Notes: generated from the letters alone by a model not told the origin. A stretch of 64,000 nucleotides of DNA from Muscardinus avellanarius (GCA_963383645.1 OY726561.1:142001441-142065440); one strand, 5' to 3'; shown: positions 11,975 through 24,353, counted from the first letter of the stretch. Numbers and translations: made by a program.

Positions 11975-13105
11975 CTCTGGGTTCAATCCCCAGTACCACA
12001 AAAGAAAAAAAGTTAGGGTCTCAGTTGGGCATGGTGGTGCACACTTGTAATTCTAGTACTTGGGAGGCTGAGACAGAAAGACTGCAGGTTCGTGGCTGGC
12101 CTCAGCAATTTACCAAGCAGTCACCTAGCAAGATACTGTTTCAAAACAAAAAAATAAAACAGGGCTCAAGGTATAGCTCAGAGGTAGAATGCCTCTGGGC
12201 TCAATCCCCATTACCACACACTAAAAAAGTCAGGGCTGCCCTATGTTGCCAAGGCTGGCCCAGAACCTCTGGGCTCAAGCTCTCCCCTTGCCTCAGACCC
12301 CAAGTAGCTTGGTCAATAGGCAGCCAGTACTGTCCCTATCCGTACTTTTGTCTTAAATTGCTCTGTCCAAAGCAGAGCATAGTGGTGGACACTTGTAATC
12401 CCAGTACTTGGGAGGCTAAGAAAGGAGAATCAGGGATTCATGGACAGCCTCAGCAAGTAGTGAGGTCCTCTGCAACTTAGTGAAAACTTGTTTAAAAAAA
12501 AAAAGCTGGGCATGGTGGCACATGCTTGTAATCCCAGCATTCAGGAGGCTGAGACAGGAGGATCACGGTTTGCAGACAGCCTCAACTACTTAATGATGTC
12601 CTTTGCAACTCAGTGAGACCCTATTTCAAAATAAAGAATAAAAAATAGGGCTGGGATGTAGATCAGAGTTACAATGCTCCTGGGTTCCACTCCCAGTACC
12701 TCAAAAAAAGGAGCCGGGTGTGGTGGCGCACACCTGCAATCCCAGGGCTTGGGAGGCTGAGACAGGAGGATCACACAGGTTCAAAGCCGGCCTCAGCTAC
12801 TTAGCTGAGGCTCTCAGCAACTTAGTGAGACCCTGTTTCCAAATAAAGTGTAAAATACGTCTGGGAGTATAGCCTGGAAGTAGAAAAGTCCCTGGATTCC
12901 ACCCTCAGTACCACCTCAAAAAAAAAAAAAAAAAATTAAGCCAGGCATGGTGGCGCATGCTTGTAATCCCAGCATTCAGGAGGCTGAGACCCGAGGATCG
13001 TGGTTCGCTTTCGGACAGCCTCAGCTACTTAGTGTGGCCCTCCACAACTTAGTGTGGCCCTCCACAACTTAGTGAGACCCTGTTTCAAAATAAGGAATAA
13101 AAACA
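10418..13105. repeat. dense mixed-orientation SINE cluster
   Basis: Sense fragment 10418-10500 is followed by an antisense dimer at 10530-10745 and sense ID tails to about 10920. Three antisense pieces follow at 10935-11345. Sense copies lie at about 11387-11595, 11608-11745, 11748-11935 (hairpin subtype), 12015-12240, 12370-12500, 12505-12710, 12712-12915 and 12940-13105. A B1-like antisense scrap lies at 12240-12330. The last copy has a 21-bp tandem repeat, 'ggccctccacaacttagtgt'. Confidence 0.87.
11938..11972. repeat. (CA)n microsatellite
   Basis: About 17 CA units after the tail of the hairpin-subtype SINE. Confidence 0.95.
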
Positions 13106-13906
13106 AGAAAAAAGAAAAAAGTTGCTCTGTTCAGACTCTTCTACTAAATTCCTGAAACATTTGAAACACCAATCAGTCCCCCAAGCTACGACCCTTACTG
13201 GCCAGTCCCAGAAAAACAAATGCCCCCAATGGGGACTAGGGAGAGAAACAACATCTGTCTATTCTACTACCAACTAAATCTGTATGGCTTGTTCTCCTTT
13301 TTGCCCTCTTCCTCTTTAACCCTCTCCTGTTCCAACTTTATCCATCTCTTTTGAGTCCCTCATTTCTGTTCCAGTCTCTTTTTGCTCCTTTCATTTTAAT
13401 CTTTAAAGCCAAAAGAACACCCTTTCATGCCAACAGAAAAGGATGCATCACAAGGACTAGTTCACACCAATACCAGCAGCTACTATCACCAACACCCAAC
13501 AAAATTCATCAGTGTCTAAAGAATTACTCAATACCCACTGAGAATGAAATTCTGTGACAGGAATGATGCCCAGGGCCTAACAATCTAACTGGAGACATCA
13601 CACCAACACATGTGAAAGGTACAACAACATACACCAGAAAAAGCTGCAGTACACAAGCTAAAAAAATACACTTGGCTATATTACTTGGGCACAGACCAAA
13701 GGAGGCCCTGATCACTGTGTCCTAGGGCCTCTCAAGACTTGCTCAGGGAAAGCACAAACTAGACCGGAGGGTAACAAGGGAACACAACGGTGAGGAAATA
13801 AAGGGAAGGCTTTCCAGGGGCTCTCCATGTGTTGACCTTACCAGAGAGAAGAAGATAAACTGGTAAATTTTACGTTATCTATACTCTACGATTTTAAAAG
13901 AGAAAG
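13106..13906. other. unique intronic sequence
   Basis: Single-copy ARIH2 intron DNA. I searched it for the missing coding exons and saw none. Confidence 0.5.
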
Positions 13907-14515
13907 CCAAGTGTGGTGGCGCACGTGTGTAGTCCCAGCATTCCGGAGGCTGAGACAGGAGGGTCGTGGTTCATGGAGAGCCTCAGCTTCTTAATGAGGC
14001 CCACTGTAACTCGGTGAGAGCCTATTTCAAAATAAAGAATAAAAATAGTGCTGGGGGTGTAGCTCGGAGGTAGAATGCCCCTGAGTTCCATCTCCAGTCC
14101 CACAAAAAATAAATAAGTAAATAAAAATTAAATAAATAAAAAGGGCTGAGATATAGCTCAGAGGTAAAAGCCCCTCAGTTCAATCCCCAGTACCAAGAAG
14201 ATTAAGAGGTCTTGGGGTATAGTGCAGAGATATAGCGTCCCTGGGTTTAATCCCCAGTACTACCAAAAAGAAAACGGGAGGCAGGATAAGATCCTTGCTG
14301 GAATAGTCAATTTTGCTCATGCTTTAAGTATTTATAGTATGTGGGTGTTGTGGCACATGTTTCTATTCCCAATACTTGGGAAGATGAGACAGGAGGATTG
14401 CAGGTTTGAGGCCAGCCTCAGCAAATAGTGAGATTTTCATTACCTAGTGAGGCCATTTCAAAATAAAAATAATATAGGCCTTGCGGTGTAGCTTGGGGGT
14501 TCAATCCCTAGTAAC
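13907..14515 (+). repeat. plus-strand SINEs and ID tails
   Basis: A dimer at 13907-14105, extra ID-like tails at 14130-14200 and 14210-14270, and a diverged dimer at 14335-14515. Confidence 0.85.
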
Positions 14516-14724
14516 TAACATACACACACAGTCATATTAATTTCCCCAAAGTCAATTAAGTACAAACTAGAAAAACAAACCTACTTTACTCTTAGAGCTA
14601 TTACTAAATCTCTTCACAATTAAATAGTTGTCAAAGAGTATACAAAAGAAATGGGTTAAATTAGGCCAAAGGCACTAATAATACTTAGGACAAACCAAGG
14701 GGATCAGGATACTCTTTTTTTTTT

Positions 14725-14850
14725 TTTTTTTTGGGAATGCTGGGGATTGAACACAGAGGCATTCTACCTCTGAGTTACACTCCAGTCCAATTTTTAAGTT
14801 CTTTATTTTGAAACAGGGCCTCACTAAGTTGGAGAGAGCCTCACTAGGAT
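14725..14850 (-). repeat. truncated antisense SINE
   Basis: Only poly-T, the ID half and the start of the B1 half. It stops at 'gagcctcacta'. A repeated 'ggatcaggata' on each side (14701 and 14848) may be its target duplication. Confidence 0.75.
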
Positions 14851-15243
14851 CAGGATACACTTACGCCACTTATAATTCAAAGAGGGTTACACAGAAGATG
14901 GTGATTTGGATGCTAATTTTTTCTGCCTTGAAAATATTCATAAGACTCACTTTTTGAGATAAGTGCAAAGCTATGTATTCTGCTACTATGTACTTCTAAT
15001 TTGTCTTCCTTGAATCTATCTCATCCCTTCTTCCTAGCTCTTAGTAATCTGGGAATCTGAGGAGCTTATATATGTATATATTAAAAAAACAAGTAAATGT
15101 AAAAATATCCAAATGATGGCAACATATACTTAACTTTGGTTTCAGGCTACAAGATCATTCAGTCTGGAGGAGACATTAACTAACAACAGTTCATCCTTAC
15201 TTATAACTGGGAGATTACACTTGGAACTGACAAAACTACTCAC
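14851..15243 (-). other. ARIH2: ARIH2 intron following the first coding exon
   Basis: Single-copy sequence. On the minus strand the intron begins at 15243 with the consensus donor GTGAGT. Confidence 0.8.
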
Positions 15244-15498
15244 CTTTAGGACAGAGGCTAAGCTGGTCATGTGTTCATTGAGGGCACCCTCGGACTCCTT
15301 ATAGGTCAAGCAAGTGAACTGGTACTCCTCCGGATCGAAGGCATCAGCTCCCTGCTGTTCCACGTCGCTGGCTACTCCCACATAATAGTCTTCTATATCC
15401 CCAGGGTCCTCATCCTCTTCCTCCTCCTCTTCCTCACAATTTGGGTCATAGTCCTCCTCATTGCTATCAGACCCCTGGCTATTCATGTCCACGGACAT
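15244..15498 (-). CDS. ARIH2: ARIH2 (TRIAD1) first coding exon, partial CDS
   Basis: This exon encodes residues 1-85 of the RBR-type E3 ubiquitin ligase ariadne-2. The enzyme cooperates with neddylated cullin-5 RING ligases and carries RING1-IBR-RING2 domains further downstream, outside this window. The frame starts [20 protein letters not shown], runs through a glutamate-rich stretch (about residues 22-29), and ends ...SLASVLK, as I remember the family N-terminus. The segment is acidic and probably flexible. The start at 15498 has A at -3 and follows a splice acceptor. The exon ends in phase 0 at 15244 on a GTGAGT donor. The next exon (human VSHSVAK...) is not visible to the left, so the gene continues beyond the edge. 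The opposite-strand frame here is a shadow. Confidence 0.96.
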
Positions 15499-15597
15499 CT
15501 TAGCATCCAGTTGAGTTGCAGATCAGGAAAGCAGGTGCTTTTTCCCCCTTCCCCCCAAACTTTACCACTTTCTCGAATGCATTAGTGTTTTTGTTTT
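15499..15597 (-). other. ARIH2: ARIH2 5'UTR part of the first coding exon
   Basis: On the minus strand a pyrimidine-rich tract ends in TTTAG at 15598, so the exon begins at 15597. Between it and the ATG is a 99-nt leader, joined by splicing to an upstream non-coding exon. It contains one upstream ATG ('CTAATGCATTCG', starting near 15582). Its frame meets TGA 36 nt downstream, so that upstream ORF is very short. Confidence 0.8.
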
Positions 15598-15669
15598 CTA
15601 AAGGAAGAAAAAAAGAAGTGTTACTTTTTCTCCATGAGAAGTTATAACAGAAAACATTTTAAAAAATCA

Positions 15670-16335
15670 AAATAAGCCAGGTATCGTGATGCACGCCTGC
15701 AATCCCAGTACTTGGGAGACTGAGACACAAGGATTGCAGGTTGGTAGGCAGCCTAAGGAACTAATCGAGGCCCTCTGAAACTTCAAAAGAACCTGTTTCC
15801 AAATAAGAAATAAAGACACTAGGCGTGGTGGCACATGCTTGTAATCCCCGCACTTGGGAGGCAGAGGAGGAGGATCACGCAGGTTTGAAGCCAGCCTCAC
15901 TGGCTTAAGAGACCCTGTTTCCAAATAAAAATATAAGGTAGGTCTGGGAGTGTAGTCCGGAGGTAGAAGGATTTTCAGGAACCGCAGTACCACAAAAAAA
16001 AAAAAAAAAGAACTCACAAATAGATAAATAAATAAATAAATAAATAAAATAAAGCCAGGCCAGTTGTGGTGGCATACACTTGGGAGGCTAAGACAGAAGG
16101 ATCACAATTTAGAAGCCAATCTCAGCAATTTAGCAAGATCCTGTTTCCAAATAAAAAATAAAATAGGGCTAGGGCCCCTTGGGTCAATCCCAGCACCATA
16201 AGAAAAATTAAAATAAAAAAATAAAGCAAGGCTCTAGCACCGCTAAATAAATAAACAAACAAACAAAAAATAGGGCTAGGAGTATAGTTCAGAATTAGAA
16301 TGCCCTTGGGTTCAATCCTCAGTACCACAAAAGAA
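15670..16335 (+). repeat. plus-strand SINE cluster in ARIH2 intron 1
   Basis: Copies at about 15670-15800, 15815-15995 (hairpin subtype, 15888-15906) and 16055-16200, then an ID tail at 16270-16335 with TAAA-rich spacers. Confidence 0.86.
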
Positions 16336-16850
16336 AAAGCCAGAGCTATGGCCCTACCTACCATCTCTAGGGCATATCCCAACAGTGTCTCCTGTGCGGA
16401 CTCTGTCATCAGTCCCCTGGCCCAAGCTTACAAAGGGAAACCTGCTCCCCAAGAGACAGGCACAGCTGAAGAAGGGCCTGGCACAGAATGGCAAGGAAGT
16501 CTGCTCCATGTCTGGAAGTCAGATTCCAATAGTATTGTCCTTGCCACAGTCTTTACAGGGGAAACGCATCCTCACAGCTAGCTGCACACAAGGGGCGGTA
16601 ATATAAAGGTGTTGCTACCAAAGATTAAAATTTTGCCCATCATTCCTCAGTGAGTGGTGACACAGACAGCACATAAGTATGGGCATAGTTCTTTACCCTA
16701 AGAGAGAGAAAAAGCTACTATTGCACCAACATCCCTTTCAGATAGCTGGAAAATAGGTACACAGAAAAAATAATAAAAGATGCATTGGTCTTCTACATCA
16801 TCCTTTAATCCAAACGATTTTTCAGTCTTTATGAGTTTTGCTGACCTTTA
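16336..16850. other. unique intronic sequence
   Basis: Single-copy ARIH2 intron 1 DNA. No feature recognised. Confidence 0.45.
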
Positions 16851-17630
16851 TTTTTGGGGAAAAGTACTGGCGGTTGAATTCAGAGGCAATCTACCTCTGA
16901 ACTATACACCCAGTCATTTATTTGTTTGTTTGTGTGTGTTTTACTGGGCACAAACCAAGAGGCACTCCAGCTCTGAGCTCCACTCTGTCATTTGTGTGTA
17001 TGTGTGTATTACTGGGGATTGAGCCCAGGACATTTTACTTCTGAGCTCCACCCCCAGCCCTATTTTTTAACTTTTACTTTGAAACAGGGTCTCACAAGGT
17101 TGATGAGAATCTCTCTACTTGCTAAGGCTGTCCTTGAACCTGCAATCCTCCTGTCTTTGCCTCCCAAGTACTGGGATTACAAGCGTGCACCATCATGCCC
17201 AGCCCCAGTTCTGTTCTGTCTTATTTTCAGACATGGTCTCACAAAATCGCTGAGGGCCTTGCTAAGTTGCCAAGGCTGGTCTCCAACCTGTGTTCTCCTA
17301 TCTCAACATCTCAAGTACTGGAATGACAGATGTGTGTAATCTGTGTACCTATTTTCTACCTATTAGGCCACCATGCTTGACCTACTTTTATTTTTTGTTT
17401 TTCTTTTGAACCAAGGTTCCCCTAGGTTGCAGAGAATCTCACTATGTAAAACTGTGTCCTTCTGTCTGTGTTCCAAGTACTGGGATTACTGGCCATACCA
17501 CAATGCCCTGCTTATATTTTATTTTGAAACAGGGTCTTGCTAAATTGCTGAGACTAGCCATATGCCTTCATTCCTCCTGTCTCAGTGGTCCTAAGTACTG
17601 GCTTATAAACATGTTACTGCACCCAACTTG
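16851..17630 (-). repeat. antisense SINE run, diverged
   Basis: Four or more older antisense pieces: ID-like ends at 16851-16990, a dimer at 16990-17205, and B1-like monomers to 17630. Divergence is higher than in the plus-strand clusters. Confidence 0.8.
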
Positions 17631-17647
17631 CTTAAAAAGGTGTACTT

Positions 17648-17756
17648 AGCCGGGCATGGTGGAGCACGCTTGTAATCCCCGCGCTTGGGAGGCGGAGACA
17701 GGAGGATCACACAGGTTCGGCGCCAGCCACGTGCTGGCTTAGGAGACCCTGTTTCC

Positions 17757-17789
<33 letters not shown>

Positions 17790-18010
17790 TGTACTTAGCT
17801 GGGCGTGGTGGCGCACACTTGTAATCCCTGTGCTTGGGAGGCTGAGACAGGAGGATCGCGCAGGTTCGAAGCCAGCCTCAGCTACTTAGTGAGGCTCTCA
17901 GCAACTTAGTGAGACCCTGTTTCCAAATAAAATATAAAATAGGTCTGGGAGTGTAGCCCAGAAGTAGAAAGCCTCTGGATTCCACTCCCTGTACAAAAAA
18001 AAAAAAAAAA
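17648..18010 (+). repeat. two young plus-strand SINEs
   Basis: 17648-17788 is a hairpin-subtype copy that ends in poly(A) after 'ccctgtttccaaat', lacking the ID half. 17795-18010 is a complete dimer. The sequence 'gtgtacttag' recurs at 17641, 17789 and about 18013, consistent with target duplications. Confidence 0.88.
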
Positions 18011-18204
18011 AGGTGTACTTAAAGGCAAAAAAAACCTCTTTCAAGTGAAAGAAAATTACAAATATTCTGCATTGGAAGAATCAAGATTAGGAAAAACCAA
18101 AAACTACTCTCGATGAAAAGACAAGAGTTCAAATCCAACCAGCCACTGAAAAAATTCTTCACAGATCACATTCTACTCAATTATATATCGGAGAACACTA
18201 AATC

Positions 18205-19440
18205 AGGCTACCTGATTATAACCTCAGTACCTGGAAGGCTAAAGAATGAGGATTACAGGTTCCAGGTGAGCCTGGAGAACTTAGATCCTGTTCTCAAGAG
18301 AAAAAAGGACTGGGGGGGGGGGGGACAGGAGGGGAGGCATAACTCAGTGGCAGAATACCCTTGGGTTCATTCTCTAATACAAAAAAAAAAAAAAATCCAA
18401 CTAAAAACAGAGCTGGGCGTGGTGACAGAGGTTTGTAATCCCAGCAAGTGAGAGGCTGAGACCAGACAGGAGGATCATGGTTCACAGACAGCCTCAGCTA
18501 CTTAGTGAGGCCCTTTACAACTCAGTGAGACCCTGTTTCAAAATAGAGAATAAAAAATAGGGCAGGGGGTGCTTGGAGATAGAATGGCCCTGGATTCCAT
18601 CCCCAGTACTGAAAAAAAAATAAATAAAACAAAAAAAGCCAGTGAGGTGGCACATGTTTGTAATCCCAGTACTTGAATGTCTGAAACAGGAGGATGACAG
18701 GTTCACGGCCAGCCTGAGAAATTTAGTTAGGCCCTCTGCAACTTAGTGAGACTCTGTTCAAAATAAAATTAAGTAAAAAATTAAATAAAATTTAAAAATT
18801 AAATAGGGCTGGGGGAGTAAATCGAAAAGAGTGCCCTTGGGTTCCATCCTAGTACAAAACAAAACAAGCAAATAAATATAGCCAGATAAGCCAGGCATGG
18901 TGGTGCAGGCTTGTAATCCCAGCACTCGAGAGGCTGAAAAAGGAGGATTGTAGTTAGAGGACAGCCTCGGCTACTTAGTGAGGCCCTTTGAAATTCAGAG
19001 AGACCCTGTTTCAAATAAAGAATAAAAAATAGGGCTGGGAGTGTCTCCTGGAGATAGAATGCCCTTGATTCTCAGCAAGCCTCAGCCATTTGGTGAGGCC
19101 TCCTGAAATTTAATGAGACCCTGTTTCAAAATAAAGAATAAAAAAATAGGGCTGGGGGTGAAGTTCAGAGGTTGAATGCCCCTGGGTTCTATCTCCAGTA
19201 CAAAAAAAAAAAAAAAGAAAGAAAGAAAAAAAGAAAGAAAGAAAGAAAAAAGAAAGAAAGAAAGAGTGAGCCAGATGTGGTGGCATACACCTATAATCCC
19301 AATACTTAGGAGGCTGAGACAGGAGGATCACAGGTTTGAGGCCGGATTCAAAAACTTAGTGAGACCCTGTTTCAAAATGAAAAATAGCTGTGATCCTCTT
19401 CCTGTTTCGGACTCTCAGGTACTGGGATTACAGCTGTGAA
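18205..19440 (+). repeat. plus-strand SINE cluster
   Basis: Copies at about 18205-18380 (with a G10 run), 18412-18620, 18640-18860, 18885-19080, 19080-19200 and 19265-19390, then an antisense scrap to 19440. Confidence 0.85.
19217..19264. repeat. (GAAA)n microsatellite
   Basis: Purine-rich array in a SINE tail. Confidence 0.92.
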
Positions 19441-19604
19441 CTACGACCCTTGATGAAATTTAACTTTTAGCAAATTTTGTACGGTAAAACCACCTAATCA
19501 CAAGTGAACTTAATTGTGCCTCCCCCCCCCTTTGGAAGAAAACTTTAATCTTTTAAATTAAAAATACCGCCAAGCGGTGATGATGCTTCTAAATAAATAA
19601 ATAA

Positions 19605-20500
19605 GTAGGGCTGGGGTGTAGCTCAGAGGTAGAATGGCCCTGGGTTCAATCCCCAGTACTGCAATAATATATAATAAATAATAATAAATGCAATAATAAA
19701 TAAATAAATAAATACCTGTAATTTTTTAAAATCTTTCAGGCAGATGTCGCCCAAATACACTATCATATGATTTCCATCTGAAATAAAAGGAGAGAATAGT
19801 TATGTTTCTTTCTTTCTTTCTTTCTTTCTTTTTTTCTTTCTTTCTTTCTTTTTTCTTGCAATACTGGGGATGGAACTCAGAGGTATTCTACTTCCAATTA
19901 ACACCCCAGCTCTATGTTTTATTCCTTATTTTTTTTGAAACAGGGTCTCACTGAGTTGCAGAGGGCCTCACTAAGTAGCTGAGGCCGTCAGTGAACTCCG
20001 AGTCTCCTGTCTCAGCTTCCCAAATGCTGGGATTACAAGCGTGTGCCACCACACCTAGCAAAAATTTCTAAAATTGTTACTCTAATCGGCATGATGGTAT
20101 ACACCAGTAATCCCAGTACCTGGGAGGCTGACAGGAACTCCACAGATTCAAGGTCAGTTTCAGCAAATTAGCAAGACCCTTAGCAACTTATTGAGACCCT
20201 ATTTTTTTTTTGTATTGAAGATTGAACTTAGAGACAGTCTACCTCCGAGCTATGCCCCAGCCTTATTTTTTATTTTTATTTTAAAATGTGTCTCACTAGG
20301 GTTGATGAGTCTCCACTACTTGCTGAGGCTGTCCTCAAACCTGCCATCCTCCTGTCTCAGCCTTCAATTACTGGAATTACAAGCATATGCCACCGGGTCC
20401 TGCTAGACATTATTTTTGAAACAAAAAAATAACAGAAGGGCTGGAAGTACAACTTGGAGGTAAAATACCCCTGGGTTCTAGTGCCAGTACCACAAAGAAG
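19605..20500. repeat. mixed SINE pieces and simple repeats
   Basis: Sense ID tail 19605-19670, TAAA-type array to 19710, (TTTC)n 19807-19856, antisense dimer 19850-20060, sense B1 monomer 20075-20210, antisense dimer 20210-20405, sense ID tail 20430-20500. Confidence 0.83.
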
Positions 20501-20777
20501 AAAATTTTTGAGGTAAAGAATTCACCATAATTGAACTTGGGGCCTGGTTCCCAAGCCCTTCTGCAATTTGAGGTATGCCTCCTTACCTTCTGTTCTTCGC
20601 ACCCTTAACTACTGTAATGACAATTCTGAATGCTGTATAGATGTTGCCGAAGCACTTTGACTTGGCTCTTAAATATAAAGTTACCTCCTTTATGGTCACT
20701 TAACATATACTACTGATAGTATTTCCAATCTCACTCTACTCATGCAGTGCTTTTCATGTAAAAATGCATCCAACAGC

Positions 20778-20952
20778 CAGGCGTGGTGGCGCACACTTGT
20801 CATCCCCACGCCTGGGAGGCGAAGACAGGAGGATCGCACAGGTTCGAAGCCAGCCTCAGCTGGCTTAAGAGACCCTGTTTCCAAATAATATATAAAATAG
20901 GTCTGAGAGTGTAGCCCAGAGGTAGAAGGCCCCTGGGTTCCATCCCCAGTAC

Positions 20953-20991
<39 letters not shown>

Positions 20992-21615
20992 CATCCAATA
21001 GCCTGAGTGGTGGCACACGCTTGTAATCCCAGCATTTGGGAAGCTCAGACAGGAGGAACACGGTTCACGGACAGCTTCAGCTACTTAGTGAGGCCCTCTA
21101 CAACTCAGTAAGACCCAGTTTCAAAATAAAGAATAAAAAAAAATTGGGCAGGGGGTGTAGCTTGGAGGCTGAATGCCCCTGGGTTCTAACCCCAGACCCG
21201 CCCAAAAAGAAAAAATGCATCCAACAGGCAATATCAGTATCTACTCCCACCTCCCTTTTGACGTACTCCAGGGCCATCTGGCTTTCCCAGAGACAAAGAT
21301 ACCACTACCCAAGACTAAGAAGTACTACTCGCTTAAGCAATTAGAAATTTTATGCCTACTGCTTTATCCTTTAGAATTTCTTAGAAAACCAGAATTTATA
21401 ACTTCCAAAGAAATAGTTCAAGCTGGGCATGGTGGCACACGCTTGTAATCCCAGCATTTGGGAGGCTGAGACCAGAGGATCGCGGTTCACAGACAGCCTC
21501 AACTATTTGGGCCACTGCAACTCAGTGAGACCGTGTTTCAAAATAAAAATAATTAGGCAGGGGGTGTAGCTCGGAAGTTGAATGCCCCTGGGTTCCATCC
21601 CCAGATCCGCAAAAA
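20778..21615 (+). repeat. three young plus-strand SINEs
   Basis: 20778-20990 carries the hairpin (AAGCCAGC-CTCA-GCTGGCTT) with an ordinary ID half ('aaggcccctgggttccatcccc') and a 43-bp poly(A). The other copies are at 20995-21210 and 21420-21615. 'aatgcatccaa(t/c)a' recurs after each of the first two, as expected for target duplications. Confidence 0.9.
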
Positions 21616-21764
21616 AATAAAAAAATTAAAAAATATATATATATATATTTCAAATATAGACAAATATAAGGTAAATACAAAAATAAAAGTTCAAACAACA
21701 ACTATGAAAGATTATTTACTTTTATTTTCTATTTGGAAAGAGGGTCTTGCTAAATTGCTGAGAC

Positions 21765-22290
21765 TGCCAGGCGTGGTGGTTCATGCTTGTAATCCCAGCA
21801 TTTGGGAGGCTGAGGATCACGGTTCGCGGCCAGCTTCAGCTACTTAGTGAGGCCCTTTGCAACTTAGTGAGACCCTGTTTCAAAATAAACAATTAAAAAA
21901 AGAAGGCAGGAGATGTAGCTTGGAGGTCAAATGACCCTGGGTTCCATCCCCATACCCGCAAAATAAATTTAAAAAATAAATAAATAAAAATAAAAAGACT
22001 AAAAAACAGGGCTGGAGGTGTACCTCAGAGGTATAATGCCTCTAGGTTCCATCCCCAGTACCACAAAAAAATAAAATAATAAAAAATAAAAAAATAAATT
22101 GCTGAGACTGGCTCCTATTTCAGCCTCCCAAGTATTGGGATTACAGATGTGCCACCACACCCTGCTAGCTAGCTCTTTTTACTTTAGAACAGGGTCTCAC
22201 TACATTTTTGAGGATGGCCGTGAACCTGCAATCCTATCTCAGCCCCACAAGTACAAGGGTGAGGGAGAACTACACAAATGTGCCACCATG
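21765..22290. repeat. SINE pieces in both orientations
   Basis: Sense dimer 21765-21965, sense ID tail 22005-22075, antisense B1-like pieces 22095-22170 and 22180-22290. The host antisense B1 ('aaattgctgagact' at about 21753 and 22097) appears split by the sense copy. Confidence 0.8.
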
Positions 22291-22423
22291 TCTGGCAGAA
22301 TAATTTTTAAAGCTTTTCTATCTGTACTATTACATAAGATTCTATTTATTGGGCAAATACCATTTGTGAATACTACTTCCATTTAAAAGAAAAAAATTAC
22401 CACCAATAATAGTTCTCATTTAT

Positions 22424-22548
22424 GGAGAGCCAATTTAGGTCAGATTCATTCTCATTTAATCTTCATAAGGCTACAAGGTGGTTACTGTATTCGTTCTGTA
22501 AATGAGAAAACTACATACGTGTTATACAGTATACATCTTTACACTGGT
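22424..22548 (-). repeat. MIR fragment, left part
   Basis: Antisense MIR: 'tcatttaatcttcataa', 'gtggttactgtat', 'gtaaatgagaaaact'. It breaks off at 'ggttaagta' where young SINEs begin. Confidence 0.7.
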
Positions 22549-23535
22549 TAAGTAGCTTGTAATCTCAGCACTGGGGAAGCTGAGACCAGAGCATAGTAGG
22601 TCTGAGGCCAGCCTCAGCAACACAGCAAGACTCTAGCAACCTAGCAAATCCTATTTCAGAACAAAAAACACAAAGGGCTGGGGGAAGAGAGGAGTAGCAG
22701 AAGTAGACTGCCTGTGGGTTCAATCCCCAGTTCCACGAGGAAGAAAGAGGAAGACGGAGAAAGGAAGGAAATGAATAAACATTCAAGCCAAGTATGGTGT
22801 GTAACACTCAAGAGTCCGAGGCAGAAGAATGACTTGAGCCCAGAAGATTTTTGAGGCCAACCTGGGTTATAAGACCCTATCTCAAAAAAAGAAGAGGCCA
22901 GGTGCGGTGGCACAAGCTTGGGATCCCAGAATTTTTAGGAGGCTGAGACAGGAGGATCTGGATTCACTGACAGCTTCAGCTGCTTGGTGAGGCCCTTTGC
23001 AACTCAGTGAGACACTGTTTCAAAATCGAGAATATAAAATAGGGCTGGGGATATAGCTGGGAGGTAGAATGTCCCTGGGCTCCAACCACAGTATAGGAAA
23101 AAAAAAAAAAAAAAGATGCAGGTGTGGACTTGGAAGGCTAAGACAGGAGGATCCCGGCTTCAAACCCAGCTGCAGCAATTCAGCAAGCCCCTCAGCAACA
23201 CTGACTTTCAAAACAAAAAAATAAAATAAAGCTGGGTGTGATGGCACACGCTTGTAATCCCAGTACTTGGGAGGCTGAGAAAGGAGGATCACAGTTCAAG
23301 GACAGCCTCAGCTACTACTTAGTGAGGCCCTTAGTTTCAGTGAGACCCTGTTTCAAAATAAAGAATAAAAAATAGGGCTGTGGGTGTAGATCTGAGGTAG
23401 AATCCCCCTGGGTTCCATTCCCAGTACCACAAAACAAACAAAATAAAATAAAACCAGAGAGGGGGTGTAGCTCAGAGGTAGAAAACCCCTCGGTTCAATC
23501 CCCAATACCAAAAAAAAAAAAAAAAAAAAAAAAAA
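22549..23535 (+). repeat. plus-strand SINE cluster inserted in a MIR
   Basis: Copies at about 22557-22735, 22785-22890, 22895-23110, 23115-23230 and 23230-23440, then an ID tail 23450-23535 with a long poly(A). Confidence 0.86.
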
Positions 23536-23640
23536 GTTAAGTAATTTGCCAAGGGTTACATAACTGGCAACGGCCAGAATCCGGCATCAGTCCTCTGCGA
23601 TCAGATCATGATCCATGAGGGTTCACAACCATCACCCTTC
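23536..23640 (-). repeat. MIR fragment, right part
   Basis: Starts 'gttaagtaatttgccaaggg', the direct continuation of the MIR interrupted at 22548. Confidence 0.65.
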
Positions 23641-23764
23641 CAGAGAGCCTGTATAGCCAGGCATGGTGGCCCATGCTTGTAATTTCAGTACTTGAGAGGC
23701 TAAGACAGGGAACTGCACGTTGACAGCCAGCCTCAGAGGTAGAATCCTGGGTTCAGTTATCTGT

Positions 23765-23767
<3 letters not shown>

Positions 23768-23808
<41 letters not shown>
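23768..23808. repeat. (CA)n microsatellite
   Basis: About 20 CA units. Confidence 0.95.
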
Positions 23809-23810
<2 letters not shown>

Positions 23811-24294
23811 CTGATATTTCCTCGGGGTCTGGGCTTAAAGGTTGTACAGAGGCTTCTGACCAATCAAATATTTAAGAAGTGGGGACCACACATGGTGACA
23901 GCACACATTTGTGCCACTCAGTTTTGAAGCCAGCTTTGGCAACTTAGTGGCTGAGTGGCTCAGCAACTTAGCAAGACCCTATTTCAAAATAAAATAGGGG
24001 TGGGAGCCAAACGTGGGGGTGCACACCTGTAATCGCACTACTTAGAAGGCTGAGAAGGAGGATCACAGGTTCCCGGACAGCCTCAGCAATCTAGTGAAAC
24101 CCTGTTTCAAAATGAAAAACAGCCAGGTGGCCCACACTTGTAATCCCAGTACGGAGACAGGAGGATAACAGGTTTTCAACCAGCCTTAACTACTTAGTGA
24201 GGCCCTCTGCAAATTAGTGAGACCCTGTTTCAAAATAATAGGGCTGGGAGTGTAGCTCAAAGGTAGAATTTCCCTGGGTTCAATTCCCAGTACA

Positions 24295-24353
<59 letters not shown>

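Noticed and set aside
15142..15243. Extension of the ARIH2 frame past residue 85
   Set aside because: It reads through the GTGAGT donor into the intron; known family sequence stops matching at Lys85.
15271..15585. Plus-strand frame of 104 codons
   Set aside because: Exact antisense shadow of the ARIH2 coding exon.
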